In this document: one piece after another, positions 17,227 to 25,139 of the stretch | Numbering within the stretch: position 1 is the first letter of the stretch | How the letters are laid out: each line of letters begins with the position of its first letter | Assembly: GCA_016721435.1 (NCBI GenBank) | Contig: JADKIC010000037.1 | Location: forward strand, 1 to 43,267 | Length of the DNA stretch: 43,267 nucleotides | DNA from: Bacteroidota bacterium | GTDB taxonomy: Bacteria > Bacteroidota > Bacteroidia > AKYH767-A > OLB10 | Direction of reading: 5' to 3' | Made by a program: the position numbers and the translations under genes | Notes under the pieces: generated by a model | Told to the model about the DNA's origin: nothing | The model's database searches: none | The model's input: the letters and a program-made list of their open reading frames with translations, nothing else

Positions 17227-18105
17227 TTATTTCCGGTCAACGGTCGATGGGTTTTCATTTGTCATATCGACCGAGGGATTTACATTTAAACTATTAAGAA
17301 AATCAAGTAGGAGCCGGTTAAATGTTTCCGGCTGATCGAGATTGGAGAGATGTCCGGCATTTTCAATAAATTGCAAAGTAGATAGTCGGATATTGTCTTT
17401 AAGAAATTCAGCCTTCTCAGAAGAAATGATAAGATCGTCAGAGCCGTTTATGATCATACAGGGGATATTGATTTCTTGCAACCTAGTACAGGCTTCATTG
17501 CGTTTAGCAAGTGCACGTAGAGTTTCCGTAAGTGATGATGTTGTTGTGGTTACAATAATATCCCACTGCCTTTCTACTATATTCCGGTTTTTATTCAGCG
17601 TTTCCGGATGAAAACATTTTTTTATGAATTCACTTGCCCATGTTGTTTTACTGCCGCTGATTATTTTGGAGATCGTCTGATTCCGGTTTTCAATCCCCTC
17701 AGGGGTATCTGCTTGGCATTGTGTATCGCAAAGTACAATGGCTTCAAATCGATCCGGATAGCGTTGAATGGCATTTAACAAAATATAACCGCCCATCGAC
17801 AATCCGCAGACAATAGCTTTAACGATCTGAAGTTTGTCCATCAGGGCAATTAAATCATCAGCAAATAATCCCATACTTACCACTTCCATCGCCCCGGTAG
17901 ATTTTCCAAATCCACGTATGTCATAGCTGATTACTCGGAGTGTATTCTTTAAAAATTCCATTTGTGGTTGCCAGGAAGATTTATCAAATGGAAAGCCATG
18001 AATAAAAATTACAGGAACTGTACCGATTCCTATATCATTATAGCAATATACAGAATCATTGATTTCAATGCTAATATCTTTCCCGCTTGTATGTTGTTGT
18101 TCCAT
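17227..18105 (-). CDS. Alpha/beta-fold hydrolase
   Basis: Intact 292-residue alpha/beta hydrolase. The oxyanion strand IFIHGFPFDKSSW is at residues 33-45, nucleophile Ser103 in CGLSMGG, probable acid Asp223/Asp224 in INGSDD, and catalytic His252 in ENAGHLSNLDQP. The size and cap region resemble 3-oxoadipate enol-lactonase-like hydrolases, but none of that pathway's genes are near, so I leave the substrate open. There is no signal peptide, so it is cytosolic. A repeat-rich spacer (18106-18530) lies upstream. Confidence 0.88.
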   Translation of the reverse strand: MEQQHTSGKDISIEINDSVYCYNDIGIGTVPVIFIHGFPFDKSSWQPQMEFLKNTLRVISYDIRGFGKSTGAMEVVSMGLFADDLIALMDKLQIVKAIVCGLSMGGYILLNAIQRYPDRFEAIVLCDTQCQADTPEGIENRNQTISKIISGSKTTWASEFIKKCFHPETLNKNRNIVERQWDIIVTTTTSSLTETLRALAKRNEACTRLQEINIPCMIINGSDDLIISSEKAEFLKDNIRLSTLQFIENAGHLSNLDQPETFNRLLLDFLNSLNVNPSVDMTNENPSTVDRK

Positions 18106-18213
18106 TCTTATATATTTTTTACAATTATTAACAATTTAAATATTAACTCCTACTATATCCATTCTAATATCCGATGCTTAGTCTGATTTTTCTGTGCATG
18201 TTACCTCAATATT

Positions 18214-18230
18214 CAACCCCGTTGGGGTTG
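18214..18230. repeat. Short palindrome CAACCCC-GTT-GGGGTTG
   Basis: Perfect 7-bp inverted repeat with a 3-nt loop. A related imperfect form (ATCCATTTGGGGTT) follows at about 18282-18295. It resembles intergenic palindromes I recall as frequent in Bacteroidota genomes. Confidence 0.7.
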
Positions 18231-18247
18231 GACGATATACTGTTTCT

Positions 18248-18270
18248 AACTCCGGGTTGCACCCGGAGTT
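18248..18270. repeat. Palindrome with 10-bp stem and TGC loop
   Basis: AACTCCGGGT and ACCCGGAGTT pair perfectly around TGC. There is no T-run on either side, so it is more like a repetitive extragenic palindrome than an intrinsic terminator. It is spaced 17 bp from the preceding palindrome. Confidence 0.75.
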
Positions 18271-18367
18271 GCGTACGTTAAATCCATTTGGGGTTCGAAT
18301 TCCAAACTCTATTTCCTCTTTCAACCAAATTGTCACCTGCCCTACAATCCCCGCGACGTTCCCCCAA

Positions 18368-18412
18368 TCTCGTCAGAATTAAATCGTCGGAGACGAATTA
18401 AGAATGACGAGA
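18368..18412. repeat. Nested hairpin element, copy 1
   Basis: Outer arms TCTCGTCA (18368-18375) and TGACGAGA (18405-18412) are perfect complements. Inside is a second hairpin TCGTC-GGA-GACGA (18384-18396), flanked by TTAA on each side. Copy 2 at 18476 has the same architecture. Confidence 0.8.
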
Positions 18413-18422
18413 CGATCCTCCA

Positions 18423-18472
18423 AGCGAACGAAGCGAACGTTCCCCCCAGCGAACGAAGTGAGCGATCCCCCC
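18423..18472. repeat. Tandem pair of 25-bp repeats
   Basis: Two adjoining 25-bp units (18423-18447 and 18448-18472), each starting AGCGAACGAAG and ending in CCCCCC, differing at only a few positions. They separate the two nested-hairpin copies. Confidence 0.75.
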
Positions 18473-18475
18473 AAA

Positions 18476-18521
18476 TCTCGTCAGATTCAACTCGTCGCAG
18501 ACGAGGTGAGTAATGACGAGA
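18476..18521. repeat. Nested hairpin element, copy 2
   Basis: Outer arms TCTCGTCA (18476-18483) and TGACGAGA (18514-18521) enclose CTCGTC-GCA-GACGAG (18491-18505). The inner stem is one pair longer than in copy 1, while the outer arms are identical. It lies 10 bp past the mlaD stop codon on the minus strand, so it may also affect transcript ends. Confidence 0.8.
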
Positions 18522-18530
18522 CGATCCCCT

Positions 18531-19277
18531 TTATTTCTTCTTCTCCTTTTCCTCAGCCGCTTTTTTCAACTTTTCTTCCGCCTCCTTTTTTTGTTTGGCT
18601 GCGGCTTTCTCTTTTTTATTGAAGTATCCTTTTAAAAGTATATTGCTTTTCGCGGCTTTCATATTTTCATCAAGCCCCTTCGAACTATTTTTAAGATTTT
18701 TCATGGTTTGATTCAAATTCTCTGCAATGGTCGAATCCTGAATTAATTTTCCTAGCGTTCCTTCTCCACTGTTGATTTTAATCATGATTTCTGCAAGTTG
18801 TCCGGAGATAATTTCAGCATGGCCTGCAGTAATTTGCAAACTGGCCATGATCGCATCTGTTTCAACCGGCTCTGATGAAATGAGTTCTTCGCCGTCCTTG
18901 GCTAATGGAGAATCCGCCCCACCCTGAGAGATGACCAATATGCGATCCCCTATCAGACCTTCAGAACCAATGGCTACTTCACAATCCGTTTTAATGAACG
19001 GCATGACTTCCTTTTTTATGATCATATCTACTTTCACGGTGGAGTCGTTGATAATGCTGATATTATCTACAGTTCCTACATTGATTCCGGAGAAGCGTAT
19101 ATTGTTGCCGACCTGTAGTCCACTCACATTGTAGAAAGTCGAGCTGAGCTTGAAGACAGGATTAAAGAGATTGCGTTGTTTCCCTATGATGAAGATGGCC
19201 AGGATAAATAACGCTAAGCCACCTGCAATGAATAATCCAAGCCGGAATTTAAATTTATCTGAATATGTATCATTCAT
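18531..19277 (-). CDS. mlaD: MlaD/MCE family lipid-binding protein
   Basis: Intact 248-residue MCE protein, the substrate-binding part of an Mla-type ABC lipid transporter. An N-terminal anchor (RLGLFIAGGLALFILAIFII) is followed by the single MCE domain (LSSTFYNVSGLQVGNNIRFS, INVGTVDNI, SEGLIGDRILVIS). A helical segment and a long Lys/Glu/Ala tail (EKAAAKQKKEAEEKLKKAA) follow. MCE proteins form hexameric rings on the periplasmic side. The gene follows mlaF by 39 bp and mlaE before that. The charged tail is unusual and may be a coiled coil. Confidence 0.9.
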   Translation of the reverse strand: MNDTYSDKFKFRLGLFIAGGLALFILAIFIIGKQRNLFNPVFKLSSTFYNVSGLQVGNNIRFSGINVGTVDNISIINDSTVKVDMIIKKEVMPFIKTDCEVAIGSEGLIGDRILVISQGGADSPLAKDGEELISSEPVETDAIMASLQITAGHAEIISGQLAEIMIKINSGEGTLGKLIQDSTIAENLNQTMKNLKNSSKGLDENMKAAKSNILLKGYFNKKEKAAAKQKKEAEEKLKKAAEEKEKKK

Positions 19278-19316
19278 GATGTTTGATTTGTATAGTGTTG
19301 TTAAGAGTACTTTTAT

Positions 19317-20100
19317 TTAATTTTTAAAGAAAGATTGGATCATGGGATCTGTGGATTTTTCAAATTCATCTATCGATCCTGTTGCATAGACTATCCCATC
19401 GTTCAACATAAGCACCCGATTGCCGGTTGCCCTTGCACATTTGATATCGTGTGTGATGATGATAGAGGAAGTTTTATATTTCTTTTGTACATCCATAATC
19501 AGTTCACTGATTTCGTCAGATGTCACAGATCCAGTCCGGTAGTGGGTTCATCGTATAGCATGATCAACGGATCTACAATGATGGTACGGGCCAGACTGAT
19601 TCGCTTGCGCATACCACCGGACAACTGAGAGGGCATCTTATTCAAGGCATCTACTAATCCAACATTCTCCAGTACTTCATTTACTTTCATGGCGACTTCT
19701 TTATCATCGAGATCTTTTTAATTCTTCGCAAGGGGAATTCCAGATTTTGTCTAACCGTCATGGAATCGTATAAGGCTCCGCTTTGAAAAAGGAAACCAAT
19801 TTTTGCTCTAATATTGGCCAGTTCTTTTCGATTCATGGTGAGCGTGTCTTTCCCAAATACATTTATACTCCCACTGTCTGCATGCAGAAGGCCTACTATA
19901 CATTTAATTAAGACTGATTTTCCTGAACCCGATTTGCCCAATACCACCAGATTTTCTCCTTCAAAGAGTTCCAGTGATAAATCTTTAAGTACGGCCTGAC
20001 TTCCGAAGGATTTAGTCACTGACTTAATTTCTATCACCGTTTTACTCTGAGCGGATGCATTCCCACTTGCTTTACTTATGGAGGTTTGTTCATCGTTCAT
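19317..20100 (-). CDS. mlaF: Mla-type ABC transporter ATP-binding protein (two frameshifts)
   Basis: About 261 residues over three frames. Walker A GKSGSGKS is at residues 55-62, then the Q-loop region GFLFQSGALYDSMTVRQN. The frame breaks near 19720 in an A-run and continues with signature motif QLSGGMRKRISLART and Walker B LIMLYDEPTTGLD. It breaks again near 19535 and resumes SDEISELIMDVQ, with switch histidine in IIITHDIK. All ATPase motifs are present in order, so the breaks are probably sequencing errors. The start overlaps the mlaE stop (ATGA type). It is the cytosolic ATPase of the MlaE/F/D transporter. Confidence 0.88.
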
Positions 20101-20936
20101 ATCAGCATATCGGTTATCTGAACTGCAATCTTATCTACTATTATTACCAGAAGCGAAGAGAGGACAACAGCGGAGTTTGCTGCTAAACCTACACTCTCAG
20201 TTCCCCGGCCTGCATTGAATCCTTTATAACAACCTACTAACCCAATAACCGCTCCGAAGAAGAAGGATTTGATGACGGCGGGAATGAAATCAATAAACTC
20301 AACTGAACTGAAAGCCTGCGACATAAACAGCACAAGTGTAACATCTCCTTTTATATTGGCACCCACCCAGCTTCCAAGGATGCCGAGCAGATCGGCGTAG
20401 AGAATGAGTAAGGGGATCATCAGACGTGGCAGCCAATATCCGGGTGACCAACAGGTATTTCATGGGATTGGCAGAAGAAACTTCCATAGCATCTATTTGC
20501 TCCGTAACTTTCATCGAGCCGAGTTCTGCGCCCATACCGGATCCGATTTTTCCTGCACAGATGAGCGCTGTAATAACAGGACCCATTTCACGAATGAGTG
20601 AAACAGCTACCATGCCCGGAAGCATAGTGACTGCACCAAAATCTACCAATACAGGTCGTGATTGTATTGTGAGAACAAGTCCCATGATGGTGCCTGTGAT
20701 GGATATAAGGGAAGCGATTTATTTCCGATTTGATAGCATTGCCTCAGGAATTCTTTGAATTCAAAAGGTGGGGAGAATGTTTCTCGGATAATTTGGAGAA
20801 TAAAGAGTGTAACGTTGGCAGTATCTTTAAGTATATTGTTCGCGGCAGTCTTTTTCTCCAATGCTTTTTCACTCAACTTTACAGAATTGGAATGAGCATA
20901 CCCTTTTACTTTTTCAGCCGATTTGTTTATTTTCAT
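20097..20936 (-). CDS. mlaE: MlaE-type ABC lipid transporter permease (two frameshifts)
   Basis: Inner-membrane permease in three frames. The N-terminal part begins MKINKSAEKVKGY at 20936 and includes FEFKEFLRQCYQIGNKSLPL. After a break near 20705 it has MGLVLTIQSRPVLVDFG, SLIREMGPVITALICAGKIG (the MlaE hallmark) and ELGSMKVTEQIDAMEV. After a second break near 20430 it reads IPLLILYADLLGILGSWVGA and GCYKGFNAGRGTESVGLAAN, both strongly conserved. A TTG at 20987 directly after the AI-2E gene stop would extend the N-terminus; I prefer the ATG. Coding is close-packed with the AI-2E gene upstream and mlaF downstream. Confidence 0.85.
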
Positions 20937-20987
20937 TGTGCCTTTTTTCTTGTTGGATCCTTTGATGTTTACATTTGATGTTTCCAA

Positions 20988-22109
20988 CTATGCATCAACC
21001 GCCTTACGGATAGCAGTCTTTGTAATACGCAGTCGTTTGTTTTTCCTTTTCGAATTTTCTGTCTCCATATTACCAATAAGAAATCCCCAGGGATGCAAGG
21101 AATCAATATGATCGAATATGATCTTTAGTACGGCAAGAATAGGAATGGAAAGAAACATTCCGGCAAGCCCCCAAATTGCTGCTCCTATGAAAACTACAAC
21201 TAAAGATGCCAGGGCATTGAGTTTAACTTTTGAACCAACAATATAGGGGACAATGTAATTATTGTCGACGAACTGAATGAATGTGTACATTGCAAAAACA
21301 TAGAGGACATAGATGGATGATTTGGTTAACAGTGCTATGATGGCAAATATTCCTACACCTATCAACCCTCCAATGTATGGAATTACATTTAGTAATGCAC
21401 CTAATGTTCCAAGCAGTAAAGCATAATTGATACCCAGAAGGAGCAATCCTGATGTATTCAAAACCGCAACGATGGCAGTCTCGGCAAAAAGCCCTACTAA
21501 ATAACTTTGAATGATTACTTTGGTTTCAGAAAGGATGGATTGAACCTGGTTATTATTTCCGGCTCCAAAGAGTTTACGTAAAAATGCAATGATATGAGGC
21601 TGGTAATAGAGTATCATAAAAATATAAACCGGTAACAAAAAGATCATGGCAAGTACGTTTCCTATTCCTGATAAAGTTGATCCGATAACCCCACTCCCAT
21701 TCTTCATGATTTCCGATTTCGCATTGTCGATAATACTGTTGATCTTTTGACCGCTCATATTGAAGGTTTTGGATAACCATAAAATGCCTTCATTTATTAA
21801 AGTACGGAACTTGCCTTCGAGCGTGGGCCATGCTTCCACAAGTAATGAGGCCTGTGAAGCAATGACCGATATTCCGGTGATGACGATGAGCAAGGTCAGC
21901 GTTACACTGATGGCAATGGACAAAGTGCGGTTCATGCCCTTTTTTACCATAAAGTTGACGACCGGATGTATCAATATAGCAATAAGTAAAGCAAAGACGA
22001 TAGGTAATAATATATTATTACCTACCAGAAGAATCACGACAACAAGTGATATGCCAAATAGAACGGCTATCACTTTTAAATAGGAGGGCAGGTGAATGTT
22101 CGTATTCAT
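20988..22109 (-). CDS. AI-2E family (PerM/UPF0118) membrane protein
   Basis: Intact 373-residue polytopic membrane protein. Features include IPYIGGLIGVGIFAIIALLT and FVDNNYIVPYIVGSKVKLNA, the latter being the family's most conserved segment, plus GLAGMFLSIPILAVLKIIFD near the end. The family includes TqsA and diverse exporters and channels, and the name does not prove autoinducer transport. It is the first gene of a tight minus-strand unit with mlaE-mlaF-mlaD, so a link to envelope lipid or osmotic homeostasis is plausible but inferred. Confidence 0.9.
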   Translation of the reverse strand: MNTNIHLPSYLKVIAVLFGISLVVVILLVGNNILLPIVFALLIAILIHPVVNFMVKKGMNRTLSIAISVTLTLLIVITGISVIASQASLLVEAWPTLEGKFRTLINEGILWLSKTFNMSGQKINSIIDNAKSEIMKNGSGVIGSTLSGIGNVLAMIFLLPVYIFMILYYQPHIIAFLRKLFGAGNNNQVQSILSETKVIIQSYLVGLFAETAIVAVLNTSGLLLLGINYALLLGTLGALLNVIPYIGGLIGVGIFAIIALLTKSSIYVLYVFAMYTFIQFVDNNYIVPYIVGSKVKLNALASLVVVFIGAAIWGLAGMFLSIPILAVLKIIFDHIDSLHPWGFLIGNMETENSKRKNKRLRITKTAIRKAVDA

Positions 22110-22282
22110 GATGTTTCTTTAATTATAACGGAGTTTATTACATATGTAGTATCCATCATACATTTCAAATTCGGGCGAGTTGAGTTTAAGATTTGCTCTT
22201 GTTCATATTCGGTATTATAATGATTGGCATTTTAGGAAGTAAAGTTCGTGTTTAGCAAATGGTAATCTGTCTTTGACGACAT

Positions 22283-24622
22283 TTACTCATCTTCTGTCTT
22301 ATCTCTTACTTTTTTGAATTTCTTACGCGGAGACTCATCGTCCAGTGCATTCATTTCCTGATAGGCCTGCTTTAATTTTTCAGGAAGGTCTCCCTTATAG
22401 TCGATTTTATAGATGGAAAGTCCGTTGAATGGAATTGTACTGTTGGTTTTTGAAAATTTAACACGTTTTGCTACATCAGTATTTTTGAAATGAGATCTGA
22501 CAATAGTTTCACGTGCATCTCTCAATGCTGCTATTCGGCTATTGATAAGTGCCGGAGAAATTATTTTTTTGCATTTATCCTGTATGGTAAAGAGTATTGA
22601 GTCGTTGACATGATCATTGAGGTAGGAAACGAATCCGGGGTCTTTAATTGACATTTTTTTAATAGTAGTGCTGTCTTTCCGGTTAAAGAAGCCACTTTCA
22701 TTTTATTTTTTGACAGGTAGTATTTTTCTTCCCCTCGAACAGCAGAATTTTTTCCACCTCTTTTTCAGTGTATTCTTCGGGATGGATAGTGATGGATGCT
22801 TCCGGCGTATCTTCTAAATAGCGCGCCATTATCCGGATGAATGTCTCTTCCAGGGGACCTAAAACATGTGAAGACATTTCCCAATTCATGGACATAAATT
22901 TTTCAATAGTATTCTCCACGCTTTTTATTTTTATCCGGTAGGGAGTATTCACCGGTTTTATGAAGATGTTTTCAAGCAAATCAAACAGGGCATCTCGTAA
23001 ATGAAAGAAAGGATTCTTTAGGTCGCCGCTAATAGGAATTTCATAATCAATTACATTTCCGTTTTCTCGCACCAAAGCCATTACTATGGGCATGGGCAGC
23101 CATTTTGAATCTTTGCCTTTCGTTCGATTGGTTAATCGGGGATCAACGATGATGAGATGGTTTTCACTTTTTATTATACCATGGCGTACACTCCAGTCAC
23201 CATACAATTCAATACTCCCGCGGTCAAAGGGGTAGGAAGTGTAAGCTATACTATATGGGTTGAAAGCAGTAAGTGGAAGTTTTTGGAGTTTGAATTTCAA
23301 GTCAAATTCACCACTATCCTTAGGATTGATACTTAGATTTATACTAGCATTTCCATAAGGTTTGATGCCGGTGTATACTGCTATCTGCACTCTTCGGTGA
23401 TCTTTGTCGATTGAATCGGAAACTATGGAGATGGGGTCAATGGCCAGACTGAAACGCTCCCCAAGTGAATAATCTACATACCTGATATCACCTTTGTATA
23501 GTGCAAGCCGGTCAATTTTGAAGTGACTTTGAAAGAAACGTTGGGAAACCATTTTTATATAGTTCGCAATTTCGATCACTAAATTGAATTTAGCAGGATC
23601 CGCTTTTGCTGCATCGATGTTGGAACCATCTTTTCCAAATATGGTTTGTATGTTGTCCAGCTCATCATATTTTTCGTATTTAAAATAGGGTTTGACAAGA
23701 GAGATGGAATCATAAAAGAATATCATTTTTTTTGGACTCAATTCATTAATGGCAAGATGTAAACTTTCGAAGGAAGCAAAGTCCGTTTTAGCATCTTTTC
23801 CAAAATGAAAATCGCTGATAGAAATGGCTCCCCTTAGCGTTGTGTTTAAGCGATCATTGAAGTCTCCCATTGATCGTATATCAGCATTAAGTATAGCAGC
23901 AAATTTACCGTAGTTGGTAAGATCCTTCAAATATTGGTCGATGATATTTAGCGAAAAGTCATTTATAACCAATGCCAGTTTATAAGTGCTTTTGTTGGTG
24001 TGGATGCGAAGATCACCTTTTATATTTCCACTCCCTATACCGGAAACAAAGTCAAACTTTACTCCTACGGTGTCTTTATCCCATCTGTAACCATCACTCG
24101 TTATATTTGCATTTTTTATAAAGTAATTCACAGCGGTCAGACTATCTCTATAATGGAATTCCCCATCCCGTATTTCGATATCAAGAAGGTTAAAGTTCAT
24201 GCCATCTTTGGATAAGGAATCTATTACGGAAGAGTCCTTTTTACTGAATTTATTTATGATATCAGTGAAGTTGAATTTGTTCGTCGATTGAATGATTTTT
24301 CCAATAGGCTGTACTAAGGTAAGTTCGCTGATCTCAAAAGTGTTGCTGAACAATTTTAATAATGAAATATTGATGCTGAGATTTTTTGTTTGTAAAAAAA
24401 TGCTGTCACTTTCAAACTCGTGAACGTTAAAGTTGTGCGCATTCAGATATCCGGTGAATGGATTAACATAAACCCAGTCTAAAGTAATATTGCGTCCGGT
24501 ATATTTTTCGTCGTATTTTTCAATTGCATATTTGGTTAAAGGGGATATTAATAGTATAATTAAAATGAGTAATGAAAGGATTACAATTATGGTCTTGAAA
24601 ATAGGGCGGTTTATTTTAGCAT
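22283..24622 (-). CDS. AsmA-like DUF748 family protein (frameshifts near 24615 and 22705)
   Basis: About 780 residues after repair. An N-terminal membrane anchor (FKTIIVILSLLILIILLISP) is followed by TKYAIEKYDEKYTGRNITLD, typical of AsmA/DUF748 openings. Long beta-rich repeats follow, with SLALYKGDIRYVDYS-like segments, and the DUF748 core FDLKFKLQKLPLTAFNPYSI is present. The first frame ends at 22698 and a C-terminal piece resumes as MSIKDPGFVSYLNDHVND to 22283. The ATG at 24622 needs one base in an A-run to join the anchor, so I count two indels. Related AsmA-like proteins are proposed bridge-like lipid carriers between inner and outer membranes, consistent with the neighbouring Mla genes. 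Confidence 0.78.
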
Positions 24623-24805
24623 AAAGTGAATTAAAGAATCAGTTTTATAAAGGAAACAAGTTTAGAATTAAAAATAACACAGTCAAGTTAGCGGATGCAT
24701 GTTGAAATCATTGGGATAATGCAGAATTATGATGTTCAATGTGTCAATGTCAAAGGTGAGTTTAAAAGACCGGATTAGTATTATATAATTTCAACTTATT
24801 CTTAC

Positions 24806-24821
24806 AATATTCACACTTTTC
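24806..24821. repeat. Left arm of a 16-bp perfect inverted repeat
   Basis: AATATTCACACTTTTC, the exact reverse complement of GAAAAGTGTGAATATT at 24984-24999. The arms enclose the 10-bp tandem array and span 194 bp outside to outside. Confidence 0.85.
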
Positions 24822-24910
24822 ATCAATTTATATCAATTTATATCCATTTATATCCATTTATATCAACTTATATCAACTTATATCAACTTATATCAACTTA
24901 TATCAACTAT
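24821..24910. repeat. 10-bp tandem repeat array, nine units
   Basis: Successive units of the form TATCAATTTA (two, the first beginning C), TATCCATTTA (two) and TATCAACTTA (four, plus a final variant TATCAACTAT). The period is close to one DNA helical turn. The block-wise order of variants suggests growth by local duplication. Confidence 0.9.
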
Positions 24911-24983
24911 TACCGGTATTTAAGGTAGAATTGGAGTAAAAGAAATGATGGCGGAGATAACGTGTAATGAATGATTTTGCAGA

Positions 24984-24999
24984 GAAAAGTGTGAATATT
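24984..24999. repeat. Right arm of the 16-bp inverted repeat
   Basis: GAAAAGTGTGAATATT, a perfect match to the reverse complement of 24806-24821. No target-site duplication is obvious outside the arms. Confidence 0.85.
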
Positions 25000-25002
25000 A
25001 TA

Positions 25003-25020
25003 ACTATAAATAATTATAGT
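25003..25020. repeat. Short hairpin ACTATAA-ATAA-TTATAGT
   Basis: Perfect 7-bp stem with a 4-nt loop, three bases beyond the right inverted-repeat arm and about 120 bp before the GH130 start. It is all A/T-rich, so it is weak as RNA but may be a protein-binding site. Confidence 0.6.
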
Positions 25021-25139
25021 GTAACCTGAGGGTATTTTAATAGTGGATATTTGCATGAGGAGAATTTTCTTCGGTCAATCCGCTGTGACGGAGACTAGCA
25101 AACAGGTAACCTATTAAAATTACGATCACCCCGGGAATT

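Larger units (their letters stand above)
18106..18530. other. Repeat-rich spacer
   Basis: Gene-free 425 bp upstream of the hydrolase and downstream of mlaD. It holds two simple palindromes (18214-18230, 18248-18270), two copies of a 45-46-bp nested hairpin (18368-18412, 18476-18521) and a tandem pair of 25-bp repeats between them. Short open frames through it are repeat-derived and not credible genes. Confidence 0.8.
24623..25139. other. AT-rich spacer with tandem and inverted repeats
   Basis: 517 bp between the divergent DUF748 (-) and GH130 (+) genes. It contains a 10-bp tandem repeat array (24821-24910), perfect 16-bp inverted arms around it (24806-24821 and 24984-24999) and an adjoining hairpin (25003-25020). 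No credible gene is present; the minus-strand frame at 25037-25228 is a shadow of the GH130 start. Confidence 0.8.

Noticed and set aside
18194..18622. Short plus-strand open frames across the repeat-rich spacer and the mlaD 3' end
   Set aside because: They are low-complexity translations of repeats or antisense to mlaD.
24821..24910. Repeat array considered as a CRISPR
   Set aside because: The units are 10 bp with no unique spacers between them and there are no cas genes nearby, so it is a minisatellite.
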